Assembly: GCF_000214665.1 (NCBI RefSeq)
Contig: NC_015572.1
Location: 1,612,001-1,676,000 of the forward strand
Direction of reading: 5' to 3'
Origin: Methylomonas methanica MC09
Lineage (GTDB): Bacteria > Pseudomonadota > Gammaproteobacteria > Methylococcales > Methylomonadaceae
Length of the DNA stretch: 64,000 nucleotides
This document shows positions 55,313-63,238 of the stretch, one piece after another. The notes below the pieces were generated by a model that had not been told where the DNA came from, ran no database searches, and saw only the letters and a program-made list of their open reading frames with translations. Numbering within the stretch: position 1 is the stretch's first letter; every line of letters starts with the position of its first letter. Both the position numbers and the translations under genes were made by a program.

Positions 55313-56191
55313 ATGAAACAACAAGATTGTCTGCGGCGTTTTTTATTTGAAGAATTAGGCGTGCGTGGTGAATGGGTAAGGCTTAATCAAAGTTGGCGGC
55401 ACGCCAAGCAACATCAAGTACTCGTTAACCATGCAGTCGAATCGCAATTGGGGCAAGCATTGGCTGCCGTCGTACTGGTGTCGGCCACCATCAAATTCAA
55501 GGGGGCGATGATTATGCAAATCCAGGGTGGCGGTCAATTAAAGGCGCTGGTGGCGCAGGCGACCAGCGAGGGCAATATCCGCGGCTTGGTGCGGAGTGAG
55601 GCAATCGTTTCGGAAGATCATCTGCTGGCAATGCTGGGAGAGGGCGGCCGGTTGGTGTTGACTGTAGAATCCGAGAATGCCGAGCCTTACCAAGGTATAG
55701 TCGGCGTTACGGAGCAGAGTTTGGCGGATGTGTTGAAAACCTATTTTGTTCAATCCGAGCAGTTGGAGACCCGCTTATGGTTGTTCGCTAATGAAGATTA
55801 TGCCGCCGGCTTGTTTTTGCAGGAATTGCCGATGGATAGTCAAGACAAGGTCGAATGGCAACGTATCCAAATGTTGGCCGATACGATCACGGAAAAAGAA
55901 ATACTGGCGCTGGATTGCGAACAGCTTCTGCATCGGTTGTTCCACGAAGATAAGGTCAGGTTATATGACCCGCAGCCCATCGAATTTAAATGTAGTTGTT
56001 CCAGACAAAAAATAGCGGGCACTTTAACGGCCTTGGGCAGGTCGGAGCTTGACAGCATATTACTCGAGCGTGAAACGGTGGAAGTGGATTGCCAGTTTTG
56101 CGGCGCGCAATACTGCTTCGACAGAATCGACGTGGAAAGCTTGCTGACTAATCCCGTCATTAACGACAATGAGTCGCCGACTCGCCACTGA
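55313..56191 (+). CDS. hslO: Redox-regulated chaperone Hsp33
   Basis: Chaperone switched on when oxidation releases its zinc. The four zinc Cys are CSC (about 226-228) and CQFC (about 260-263) near the C-terminus. The N-terminal domain has ATIKFKGAMIMQIQGGGQLKALVAQA and GNIRGLVR. 292 residues, normal. It overlaps the frame of the next gene only by upstream extension; the true start of that gene lies 8 bp after the stop. Confidence 0.95.
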   Translation: MKQQDCLRRFLFEELGVRGEWVRLNQSWRHAKQHQVLVNHAVESQLGQALAAVVLVSATIKFKGAMIMQIQGGGQLKALVAQATSEGNIRGLVRSEAIVSEDHLLAMLGEGGRLVLTVESENAEPYQGIVGVTEQSLADVLKTYFVQSEQLETRLWLFANEDYAAGLFLQELPMDSQDKVEWQRIQMLADTITEKEILALDCEQLLHRLFHEDKVRLYDPQPIEFKCSCSRQKIAGTLTALGRSELDSILLERETVEVDCQFCGAQYCFDRIDVESLLTNPVINDNESPTRH

Positions 56192-56198
56192 GGGTGTC

Positions 56199-56972
56199 AT
56201 GAAAAAACTGAATCGTTATGTTCGCTTATTGTTGCTGGCAGGGTTGCTGGTTACACAAACGGGTTGTCTGGAATGGCTGCACGCGTATCAAACCTATCTG
56301 CAGATGGAAGAGTTTGATCGTTATTTCACGGTAACGGCCAACGATGACTTTACGGTGCACTTTAAACAGCCCAGATTGGTTAGCGATGACTTTGTGGCCT
56401 TGGCCAAGTTGCACGCCAGTAGCGAAGAGGTCACGATGGCCGGCAAGCGCTGGCGCTATTGGTTTCGTAAGATCGATCAAAATAGCAATCTAGTGAATCC
56501 TGAAATCAGCTTTTATTGCGATTTAGCCTTTAATAAAGATGATAAGGTTACCGAATGGTCGTTTTCCAAGTTGTTTTTGCAAATTGCCCCGCCCGAGTTT
56601 TTGGAGGCTTCCTTCCGCTCTCTGGGAGGGGCCGAGATAAACGAAGGCAAGAAGCAATTACGTGCAAAAGCCGAGTTGGTCGATAAAATCGCCGCGGATT
56701 TGCCTAAAAAAGCCACTGTTGTTCAGGCGTTGGGCGAGCCGATGGAAATCGAAGACCAGGAAAAACTGGAAATCTATAAGTACCAGTTCCGCCTGGATGC
56801 TCGCGAAATAGAAGAAGGCTACGAAGACAGGGCGCTTAGCGAAGTGCGGCTATCTTTTGATAAAACCAGCAACGAGCTGGTAAAAATGTCCGGGCGGTTT
56901 GCCGGGTTGAAAATTTCCATCAATTATCGCGACTTTTTGGAGGACGACGACAGCAAAATTGCCGGTCTATAA
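56199..56972 (+). CDS. Predicted lipoprotein of unknown function
   Basis: A 257-residue exported protein I do not recognise. The start is ATG 56199 with GAGGG upstream. The first 21 residues are a signal sequence (MKKLNRYVRLLLLAGLLVTQTGC) with Cys near 23; the lipobox is imperfect (VTQTGC, with Gln at -3), so lipid attachment is likely but not sure. The rest is rich in Phe, Lys and Asp, with charged helices near the end (KKATVVQALGEPMEIED and YKYQFRLDAREIEEGYEDRALSEV). It follows hslO by 8 bp. The downstream GLKISINYRDFLEDDDSKIAGL end is acidic. Confidence 0.6.
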   Translation: MKKLNRYVRLLLLAGLLVTQTGCLEWLHAYQTYLQMEEFDRYFTVTANDDFTVHFKQPRLVSDDFVALAKLHASSEEVTMAGKRWRYWFRKIDQNSNLVNPEISFYCDLAFNKDDKVTEWSFSKLFLQIAPPEFLEASFRSLGGAEINEGKKQLRAKAELVDKIAADLPKKATVVQALGEPMEIEDQEKLEIYKYQFRLDAREIEEGYEDRALSEVRLSFDKTSNELVKMSGRFAGLKISINYRDFLEDDDSKIAGL

Positions 56973-57037
56973 AAAGCCGCTTTTACATAATGCCGTAGGT
57001 GTTTGCGGCTGAAAACAGCTTCTTCGGTCGGTCAGGA

Positions 57038-57631
57038 TTATTCAGTCCAGTCGCCAAAATAAAAGCATTCGCTTAAAGGCTTCCGCGAACGGGCTTTTAG
57101 CTCGTTTTCCTTTAACTCGTCCGGTAATTGATCGGGCGCTGCTTGATAACCGACCGCAATCACCGACATAGGGCTGCAAGTGTCCGGCAGGCCGAATAAG
57201 TGTTTGCATTGCTCGGCGTCGAAGCCGCCCATCTGGTGGGTGACTAAGCCCATCGCGGTTGCTTGCAGGCATAGACTGATACTGGCTGCGCCGGTGTCGT
57301 AAGTCGACCAGCGGTTGGGTTTGCCGTTGTGACCAAAATCATGCATGGCCAAGGACAAAATCAAAACCGGCGCATTTTTTGCCCAAAGCTGATTTTTCTC
57401 GCCAAGTGCGCTCAATAATTTTTCCCAAGCAACCAAATGAGCGGTTTTATCGCAAACCAAAAATCGCCAGGGCTGATCGTTAAAGCAGGAGGGTGCCCAG
57501 CGGGCCGCTTCCAGCAACGCAGTCAGAGTTTGGGAGTCTATGCTTTTTTCGGCGTCAAAAGACCGAGGGCTCCAGCGATTTTGCAGGATATCGTGAATGG
57601 GAGTGCTGCTAATGGCGGGTTTGTTGAGCAT
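57038..57631 (-). CDS. Nitroreductase-family FMN protein
   Basis: Flavin-dependent NAD(P)H oxidoreductase, 197 residues from ATG 57631 (MLNKPAISSTPIHDI), which has AGAGGA seven bases upstream. The family core is LQNRWSPRSFDAEKSI and LLEAARWAPSCFNDQPWRFLVCD with the FMN-contacting Arg and Asn residues; IGVGYQ-type glycine loop near the end reads MSVIAVGYQAAPDQLPDELK. Substrate unknown; nitroaromatics and quinones are typical for the family. Confidence 0.85.
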   Translation of the reverse strand: MLNKPAISSTPIHDILQNRWSPRSFDAEKSIDSQTLTALLEAARWAPSCFNDQPWRFLVCDKTAHLVAWEKLLSALGEKNQLWAKNAPVLILSLAMHDFGHNGKPNRWSTYDTGAASISLCLQATAMGLVTHQMGGFDAEQCKHLFGLPDTCSPMSVIAVGYQAAPDQLPDELKENELKARSRKPLSECFYFGDWTE

Positions 57632-57751
57632 AATAAAGTCCTCTGGCTGTGTCATGGATTTGCATGCAGCCGGATTTTTACACAACTCGCGTTAACGATG
57701 TAAATAAATGGCCTTTACGGATATTGAGCCTGCTTCAGATAATTCAAAAAA

Positions 57752-57779
57752 TTGACAACAAAAAAAAATTATTTATAAT
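57752..57779 (+). promoter_or_regulatory. Sigma-70 promoter of tRNA-Leu
   Basis: Perfect TTGACA (57752-57757) and TATAAT (57774-57779) stand 16 bases apart over an A-rich spacer, with GGGCTCTC after the -10 box, as in stable RNA promoters. Start near 57786, about 23 bases before the tRNA. Confidence 0.9.
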
Positions 57780-57808
57780 GGGCTCTCTTTCCGCTTGAGA
57801 GCGGAATT

Positions 57809-57895
57809 GCCGAGGTGGTGAAATTGGTAGACGCGCTAGCTTCAGGTGCTAGTAGGGGTAACCCTGTGGAGGTTCAAGTCCTCTCCTCGGCACCA
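57809..57895 (+). tRNA. tRNA-Leu (anticodon CAG)
   Basis: 87 bases including an encoded CCA. The acceptor stem GCCGAGG pairs with CCTCGGC. The anticodon stem CTAGC/GCTAG holds the loop TTCAGGT, giving anticodon CAG, which reads CUG. The long variable arm (AGGGGTAACCCT) and the TTCAAGT T-loop fit a class II leucine tRNA. Its 3' end is the target of a genomic island, which restores it. Confidence 0.95.
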
Positions 57896-57901
57896 TCACT
57901 T
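57880..57901. repeat. attL, left direct repeat of the island
   Basis: 22 bases covering the tRNA 3' end (from the T-arm through CCA and six bases beyond) are repeated exactly at 62945-62966. The pair marks the ends of an element integrated by a tyrosine recombinase. Confidence 0.9.
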
Positions 57902-57939
57902 AAGTTTCTTTTAAAATCAATAAGTTAGAAGAAACTTAA
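57900..57939. repeat. 11-bp inverted repeat next to the tRNA
   Basis: TTAAGTTTCTT (57900-57910) and AAGAAACTTAA (57929-57939) are perfect inverted copies, 18 bases apart. They could terminate the tRNA transcript or be part of the recombination site. Confidence 0.55.
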
Positions 57940-57948
57940 CGGGGTGGT

Positions 57949-57974
57949 GTAGTACACCTTTGTAGTACACTTTT
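57949..57974. repeat. Two tandem 13-bp repeats near attL
   Basis: GTAGTACACCTTT and GTAGTACACTTTT-like units follow each other directly (one base differs), right after GGGGTGGT at 57941-57948. They are candidates for arm-type binding sites of the integrase or an excisionase. Confidence 0.5.
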
Positions 57975-58005
57975 CCTGTCTGTAAGTCTGGCTTTTCGCT
58001 TCGTG

Positions 58006-58164
58006 TCAACGCTTTAGTCTGGCTCTCTCTGCTTCAACATCGTTTAAGAATCTCGCTGCTTCTATTACCTTCCTTTGGTAGACTGCTTCTGCTGCTTTCT
58101 TGCGTTTAAGCTTCTCTTCTTTTGATACTACAACTGCGGGTGAGCATTGGGCTCCGTTGTGCGT
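58006..58164 (-). pseudogene. C-terminal remnant of an island gene cut by IS21
   Basis: A minus-strand frame of 52 codons plus stop runs out of the left end of the IS21 element. It reads like a highly charged helical C-terminus (SKEEKLKRKKAAEAVYQRK, then VIEAARFLNDVEAERARLKR). It does not look like an integrase end and does not continue the integrase frame on the other side of the IS, so DNA between the two was probably lost. Family not recognised. Confidence 0.5.
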
Positions 58165-58278
58165 TTGCAAAACGGCGTGCAAAACTTTCCAGGGTCCTGG
58201 GGAAAAGAGCGTTGAAAAGTTTCCACCCCAGGTTGTTTAATGCCCGGCTTTTTGCCGGAGAACCCTGGAGTGATAAAA

Positions 58279-59799
58279 ATGGATGTCATACCCGAAATCA
58301 GGCGACTGCATTTTGTTGAGCACGTCACCATCAGCGACTTGGCGAAGCAGTTCAAGTTATCCCGTCCCACGATTCGCAAGCACCTCAAGACGGTCGAAGA
58401 GCCCGTCTATCCTACCCGGCAACACCAACCCTATTTGAAACTGGGAGCTTTTATCGAGCAACTGAGGACGTGGTTGGAAACCGATGCGACCTTACCCGGC
58501 AAAAAGTGTAAACGCACCGCCCAACGCTTGTATGAATGTCTGCAAGCCGAAGGTTATGTCGGCGGTTACAGTGCGGTGCAGCGTTATGTGAAAGCCTGGA
58601 AAGCATCGCGTTCTGCGAGTCCATCGATTAAACAAGCCTTCGTGCCGTTGTTATTTCCGGCGGGTGAGACCTGTCAATTCGACTGGAGTCATGAAAGAGC
58701 CGTCATCGGTGGTGTGGAGCAGGTGGTGAAAGTCGCTCATTTCCGACTAAGTTACAGTCGACAGATGTTCGTAGTGGTTTATCCACGGGAAACACAAGAG
58801 ATGGTGTTGGACGCCCATAATCAAGCCTTTACCTTCTTCGGCGGTGTACCGAAACGCATGGTTTACGACAACCTGAAAACGGTGGTGGATGCGATATTCG
58901 TGGGCAAGGAACGCCGCTTTAACCGGCGTTTTTTGACCTTGGCCAATCATTACTTGTTTGAGCCGGTGGCTTGCACGCCGGAATCAGGTTGGGAAAAAGG
59001 CCAGGTCGAAAATCAGGTCGGCAATATCAGCGAATGGCTATTCACGCCGACACCAAAGTTTGCCGATTTTGCCGAACTCAACGCCTGGTTGGCCCAACGT
59101 TGCAGGGAGTTGGCGTCCCGGTCGCATCCCGATCAACCTTCGCGGACCACCGCCGATTGTTTTGCGGAAGAGCAACCGTTGCTGATGCCGGTTAAAGCCA
59201 TGTTCGATGGCTACGTGGAATCGATGCGACGTGTGAGCTCATTGTGTTTGATCCGCATCGATCGCAATCGTTACAGTGTGCCCGCACAATGGGCTAATCA
59301 AGCCGTTTCGGTACGTTTAACGGCTGACCGGGTGCGCATCGTCGCCGAGGGCCAGGTCATTGCCGAGCATGAGCGCCGCTTCGGGCGTGACCAACTGATC
59401 TGCGACCCCTGGCACTATCTACCGGTGCTGGAGAAAAAACCGGGTGCCTTGCGCCACGGTGCGCCGTTTGTGACCTGGGATTTGCCGATACCAATCAAGG
59501 TGGTGCGCAACCGGATTCTCAAACAGGATAAAGGCGATAGAGCCTTTGTCGACCTGCTGTTGATGGCCAGAGACCTCGGCGATGCGGGTCTGGATGCCTT
59601 GGAAGTGGCTTGCGATCTCACCTTGCAAACCGGCGTCATCAGCGCGGCCATTGTGCTCAATGAAATGCGCCGTCTCACGGAAGACACCAGGCCTAAAGCC
59701 CTGGATGAATCCGTTACCTCATTGCCGACACTGGCTGTCGAACCGCTGGCCGATTGCAGCCGTTACGATGCGTTACGGAGTGCACGTCATGTCCATTGA
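58279..59799 (+). CDS. istA: IS21-family transposase IstA
   Basis: DDE transposase of IS21 elements. N-terminal helix-turn-helix (IRRLHFVEHVTISDLAKQFKLSRPTIRKHL), rve-type catalytic domain with Asp in TCQFDWSHERAVIGG, Asp in RMVYDNLKTVVD and Glu in WEKGQVENQVGNISEW, then a C-terminal beta domain. The start is ATG 58279 with GGAG upstream; the frame opens 13 codons earlier. 506 residues, intact. Its stop overlaps the start of istB, as usual. Confidence 0.92.
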   Translation: MDVIPEIRRLHFVEHVTISDLAKQFKLSRPTIRKHLKTVEEPVYPTRQHQPYLKLGAFIEQLRTWLETDATLPGKKCKRTAQRLYECLQAEGYVGGYSAVQRYVKAWKASRSASPSIKQAFVPLLFPAGETCQFDWSHERAVIGGVEQVVKVAHFRLSYSRQMFVVVYPRETQEMVLDAHNQAFTFFGGVPKRMVYDNLKTVVDAIFVGKERRFNRRFLTLANHYLFEPVACTPESGWEKGQVENQVGNISEWLFTPTPKFADFAELNAWLAQRCRELASRSHPDQPSRTTADCFAEEQPLLMPVKAMFDGYVESMRRVSSLCLIRIDRNRYSVPAQWANQAVSVRLTADRVRIVAEGQVIAEHERRFGRDQLICDPWHYLPVLEKKPGALRHGAPFVTWDLPIPIKVVRNRILKQDKGDRAFVDLLLMARDLGDAGLDALEVACDLTLQTGVISAAIVLNEMRRLTEDTRPKALDESVTSLPTLAVEPLADCSRYDALRSARHVH

Positions 59800-59917
59800 T
59801 CGTTCCCTACAGCTCAAAACGCTCCATCTGTACGGCATGGCGGCGGCCTGGAACGAATGGCAAGCCGAATACGGTAGCGGAAAATTTCAAGCTAGTTGTC
59901 GCCTCGACGTAAAAATA

Positions 59918-61000
59918 CTATGCGGTTATTTTGTCTGGATTAGCGACCTCCTGGGGCGAGTTGTTTTGGGTTTCGGCATGATCCGGATTTAGATGCACGG
60001 TATGGATTCTGTTCCAGTTCCGGGTGTTTTGGCTCCAGCGCCGTGGGTTTTGGCGGCGGGCGTCTTCATAGAGCGCTTTGCGTTGATTCAATAGTGCCTC
60101 GTCCAATCCGGCATGACGTTGGGCTGGGGTTACAAAACCAATGGCGCTATGCCGATGTTCGTGGTTGTACCATTGCACCAGGTCGGCTACCCATTCACGA
60201 GCGACGGACAGGTCGGCAAACGGTTGCAACGGGTATTGCGGACGATATTTCAGGGTTTTGAACAGCGATTCCGAATACGGATTGTCATTACTCACCGCCG
60301 GTCGGCTGAGCGAGGGCATGACGCCAAGCTGTTGCAGGGTGGCCAGCATCGTGGCGCCTTTCATGGGGCTGCCGTTATCGGAATGCAGGATGACTTGCCC
60401 AGGTTGTAGCCCTTCGCGTAAAACAATATCCCGTAACAACTCGCTGGCGTATTGGCTGCTTTCTTCCTCAAATACCTGCCAGCCGACGATCTGGCGACTA
60501 AAAATATCGAGGAACAAGTAGAGGTAGTAGAACTGGCCTTTGACTGCGGCCGCAAGATAGGTAATATCCCAGCTGTAGAGTTGATTGGGCTCGGTCGCAC
60601 TCAATGCTTTGGGTTTGAAGCGAGGCTGACTGGGACGTTCACTGCGGCGGTGTTTCAGTTGCTGGGCGGCTTTCAGTAGGCGATAGATCGTCGATTCGGA
60701 GCCCAGATAAATCCCCTGATCCGCCAAGCGCGGAACGATCTGACTGGGGGGTAAATCCGCAAATTCGGCGGAATTGGCCACGGCCAGAATGTGGTTGCGC
60801 TCGGCCTCGGTCAGCGCATGCGCCGGCGTATATTGCCGCCTCGGTCGCCGGTCTTCGCCCGGGGTTTCGCCGGCCTGCCAGCGCTGCAAGGTGCGCGGGC
60901 TCAGGCCCAGCACGGCACAGGCTTGGTCTTGGCGGGCACCGGCTGCGGTGGCTTCGGCGACGGATTCGATCAGGGTTTGGCGCTGCTGAAGGGATGTCAT
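59918..61000 (-). CDS. IS3-family transposase OrfB
   Basis: DDE integrase-fold transposase, 360 residues. N-terminal helix-turn-helix (QDQACAVLGLSPRTLQRWQAGE), HTH_21-like part (PPSQIVPRLADQGIYLGSESTIYRLL), then rve domain with Asp in LYSWDITYLAAAVKG, Asp in ILHSDNGSPMKG and Glu in NDNPYSESLFKTLKYRPQYP, spaced as DD(35)E. It ends 25 bp inside the left inverted repeat. Its ATG overlaps the stop of OrfA by ATGA, so it is made by coupled re-initiation rather than the frameshift common in IS3. Confidence 0.92.
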   Translation of the reverse strand: MTSLQQRQTLIESVAEATAAGARQDQACAVLGLSPRTLQRWQAGETPGEDRRPRRQYTPAHALTEAERNHILAVANSAEFADLPPSQIVPRLADQGIYLGSESTIYRLLKAAQQLKHRRSERPSQPRFKPKALSATEPNQLYSWDITYLAAAVKGQFYYLYLFLDIFSRQIVGWQVFEEESSQYASELLRDIVLREGLQPGQVILHSDNGSPMKGATMLATLQQLGVMPSLSRPAVSNDNPYSESLFKTLKYRPQYPLQPFADLSVAREWVADLVQWYNHEHRHSAIGFVTPAQRHAGLDEALLNQRKALYEDARRQNPRRWSQNTRNWNRIHTVHLNPDHAETQNNSPQEVANPDKITA

Positions 61001-61497
61001 TCGACCTCGCCCGCCAACAGCGCCCGCACCTTTTTTTGCAGGATCAGCAAGGCAGCGGCTTCAGCCAGCGCTTTGTCCTTACGGTTCAGTTCGCGTTCCA
61101 GACGCTGATTTTCGGCTTTTAAAGTGCGCAGTGTCTGGCTGTCATTGCCGCCTGAACGGGCGCTGGTGACGGCACAAAAATCGCTTTTCCACTGCGCGAG
61201 TTGATGAGCGAATAGTCCACGTTGCCGACACCAGGCATTCAATGCCTCGCCGGATATACCATGGCTTTCATGGAGGGCCAGTAAACGCTCTTCGGGGCGC
61301 CAATCTTGAGGGCGCTTGCTCACGTTTGGGCTTGACGTATCGGTGGGTGTGCTGCTTTTCATCCAGTTTTTTAAGGTATGTATGCTGAGGTTAGATTCGT
61401 CGGCAATGTCTTGAATGGTTCGTTTTCCACGTTTGTAGACTTTTGCCAGGGCTTGCTCTCTGAACTCGTCAGAATACTGCTTTTTCGGGGTAATCAT
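60997..61497 (-). CDS. IS3-family OrfA-like DNA-binding protein
   Basis: 166 residues. N-terminal helix-turn-helix of the transposase_8 type (YSDEFREQALAKVYKRGKRTIQDIADESNLSIHTLKNWM), and a C-terminal leucine-zipper-like coiled coil (LRTLKAENQRLERELNRKDKALAEAAALLILQKK) typical of OrfA multimerisation. It is longer than most OrfA (about 100) because of a middle segment with a second helix-turn-helix-like stretch (LHESHGISGEALNAWCRQRGL). Starts 47 bp inside the right inverted repeat. Confidence 0.88.
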   Translation of the reverse strand: MITPKKQYSDEFREQALAKVYKRGKRTIQDIADESNLSIHTLKNWMKSSTPTDTSSPNVSKRPQDWRPEERLLALHESHGISGEALNAWCRQRGLFAHQLAQWKSDFCAVTSARSGGNDSQTLRTLKAENQRLERELNRKDKALAEAAALLILQKKVRALLAGEVE

Positions 61498-62271
61498 TTT
61501 TTATCTCAAATTTAATGGATTCTATAAATTTGAGGCGACAACTATTTTGACGCGGGGGGGTAGCCAGCAAAAACCCGTGATACCGGAAGATCGCCGCCGA
61601 ACAGGCGGATCGGCAGGCTCGTAGCCTGAACTACCAACTCAAGGTAGCCCGTTTTCCCATCCATCGCGACTTGCTTCAGATCGATTGGTCGGAAACACCT
61701 TTGCTGCAAGCCCGCATCGAACAACTGGCGACAGGCCATTTTATGGAACAGGCTTATAACCTGATCCTGGTGGGCGGCACTGGCACGGGCAAAACCCACT
61801 TGGCCACCGCCATTGGCATAGCGGCCATTCATCAAGGCAAACGGGTGCGCTTCTACAATGCCGTCGACCTGGTCAATCAATTGGACAAGGAAAAACAGCT
61901 AGGAAAAGCGGGCAATCTAGCCAAGCAACTGACCTCGATGGATGCTGTCATTCTGGATGAATTAGGCTATTTGCCGTTTCCCGCTTCGGGTGGGGCCTTG
62001 CTATTCCATCTGATCAGCCACCTGTATGAGAAAACGTCTTTGATCATCACCACCAATCTCAACTTCGCCGAATGGGTGCAAGTGTTCGGTGATGCCAAGA
62101 TGACCACAGCTCTGTTCGACAGGATTACTCATCATTGCGACATCCTGGAAACCGGTAACGATTCCTATCGATTTAAACAACGAAAAAAGGCGGTGGAAAA
62201 CCAATAACCCTACAGCTTAACTGGAAACTATTCGACGCTCTTTAGTGGAAACTTTTCAAAGCCGTTTGACA

Positions 62272-62789
62272 CCGAGTGACTCGATGATCTTTTCTATTTC
62301 TGTTTCACTAAAAATTCGTTCGCGGTGCTTTGGTTGAGGTGGTCGACGCACATCGCGAGTCGGATTTAACGCGGTCCATTGCCATTCTCTTCGTGCCTGT
62401 TCAAATACGGAGGATAAAAGATTCATTTCTCTATTGACTGTGCTTGGTTGAACAGTTTTTAAGCGTTCGTCTCTCCATTCTGCAAGTATCGGCGTAGATA
62501 TATCATTTAGCTTGTAATGAGCGAAGGGGAGTCGTTTCCAGGCATTAAGGCGAATTAGCTCCCATCGAACTCCACGTTTTGTTGGGGAAACTTTCGCGGC
62601 GTACCGATCAAGTGCTTCTAACAGGGTTTTAGTAGGCTTTTCATTGTGTTTGCCCGCAAGAATTTCGGATTCAATATGTGTGCCCCATGTTTTCGCTTCA
62701 GTTTTTGTTGAAAAAGTTGCGCTTTTTCTGACGCCTTGTATGCAAACTTGAGCAAACCACTTGTTGCCACGTTTTTGTATCGATGCCAT
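62272..62789 (-). pseudogene. Tyrosine integrase, N-terminal half only
   Basis: Site-specific recombinase of the island. The surviving 172 residues hold an arm-binding domain (ASIQKRGNKWFAQVCIQGVRKSATFSTKTEAKTWGTHIESEIL) and the core-binding domain (TLLEALDRYAAKVSPTKRG through VNREMNLLSSVFEQARREWQW, then NPTRDVRRPPQPKHRERIFSETEIEKII). The IS21 element cuts it just where the catalytic domain with its R-H-R-Y residues should begin; the frame runs four more codons into the IS. No catalytic part is found on the other side of the IS. Codon use is AT-richer than in the core genes. Confidence 0.9.
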
Positions 62790-62800
62790 GAGTCGACGAT

Positions 62801-62852
62801 GGGGTGGTTTGATGTAAAATTGATGTAAAAATTTTGATTAATACTACATCAA
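62801..62852. repeat. Tandem and inverted repeats upstream of the integrase
   Basis: TTGATGTAAAA is directly repeated at 62809-62819 and 62820-62830, right after GGGGTGGT (62801-62808); TACATCAA, its inverted core, is at 62845-62852. They lie in the promoter region of the integrase, so may be arm-type sites or an operator. Confidence 0.55.
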
Positions 62853-62944
62853 AATACCCAAATGTAAAAATGAGGATGGCATTAAGTTACTAATAACAAA
62901 CAAGAATAACTAATACTGGACAGTTCTGGAAAATTATAAAGGTG

Positions 62945-62966
62945 CCTCTCCTCGGCACCATCACTT
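62945..62966. repeat. attR, right direct repeat of the island
   Basis: Exact 22-base copy of 57880-57901. Beyond it the sequence runs CTTTTTACC, which looks like the original tRNA terminator, so this was the chromosomal side before integration. Confidence 0.9.
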
Positions 62967-63043
62967 TTTACCTGCTTTTATCGATAATTAAAAGCAAATA
63001 GAAAGGGTGATGGTGCGAACACTTTGCCTCATTCAGCAACATC

Positions 63044-63118
63044 TCAAAGTACCTCAAGCAACTCTATCCTCTGGATCGCTTTAGCCTTCCCTGCATCAAA
63101 TTTACCAAGCCTAATCAT
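63044..63118 (-). pseudogene. Tiny coding remnant or small ORF
   Basis: 24 codons from ATG 63118 to a stop (MIRLGKFDAGKAKAIQRIELLEVL). A stop codon stands just before it in frame and no ribosome binding site is plain (AGG only). The composition is protein-like, so it may be the end of a lost gene. Apart from this, the 270 bases from attR to the next gene hold only a 7-bp AT-rich hairpin near 62975-62995. Confidence 0.25.
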
Positions 63119-63238
63119 CCTGGATCGTTAACGGATGCCAAGTTTTGAGAGAGGGTGTTAGTATGCTATTTTGCTCTTACGGCTATCAAGCTGATACCAA
63201 AAACATAGCCACTTTTCCCATTCCCGTCTGATTTATTG

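Larger units (their letters stand above)
59893..61544 (-). mobile_element. IS3-family insertion sequence nested in istB
   Basis: 1,652 bases bounded by perfect 13-bp terminal inverted repeats TAGTTGTCGCCTC (59893-59905 and, inverted, 61532-61544). It carries two overlapping minus-strand genes, the OrfA-like and OrfB transposase. The flanking bases show no clear target duplication. Confidence 0.85.
59790..62207 (+). pseudogene. istB: IS21-family helper ATPase IstB, disrupted
   Basis: The gene starts at ATG 59790 inside the end of istA and reads normally for about 34 codons (LKTLHLYGMAAAWNEWQAEYGSG), then is cut at 59892 by the IS3-family element. It resumes at about 61545, but with an in-frame stop (TGA near 61577) before [20 protein letters not shown]. 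The rest to 62207 is intact: Walker [11 protein letters not shown], Walker [12 protein letters not shown], and the IstB end. The 178-residue downstream frame lacks the N-terminal part. So the IS21 element cannot make functional IstB. Confidence 0.9.
58166..62271 (+). mobile_element. IS21-family insertion sequence (interrupted)
   Basis: Encodes IstA and a broken IstB. Imperfect terminal inverted repeats of about 27 bases (left from 58166, TGCAAAACGGC; right end at 62271, TGTCAAACGGC on the minus strand) match at 19 positions. Internal sub-repeats of the form AAAASTTTCCA occur at both ends, as in IS21 elements. I find no direct duplication in the flanks. Without the nested element it would be about 2.45 kb, a usual IS21 length. 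Confidence 0.8.
57880..62966. mobile_element. Decayed genomic island in tRNA-Leu(CAG)
   Basis: The 5.1-kb stretch between the 22-bp att repeats holds a broken integrase gene, an IS21-family element with a nested IS3-family element, and coding remnants. Tandem direct repeats stand near each end, both immediately after GGGGTGGT (57941-57974 and 62801-62830). The island lacks cargo, which probably was deleted along with the integrase 3' part. It cannot excise by itself, because the integrase lacks its catalytic domain. Confidence 0.8.

Noticed and set aside
57949..57974. CRISPR-like repeats
   Set aside because: Only two units in direct tandem, no spacers and no cas gene; they fit recombinase arm sites better.
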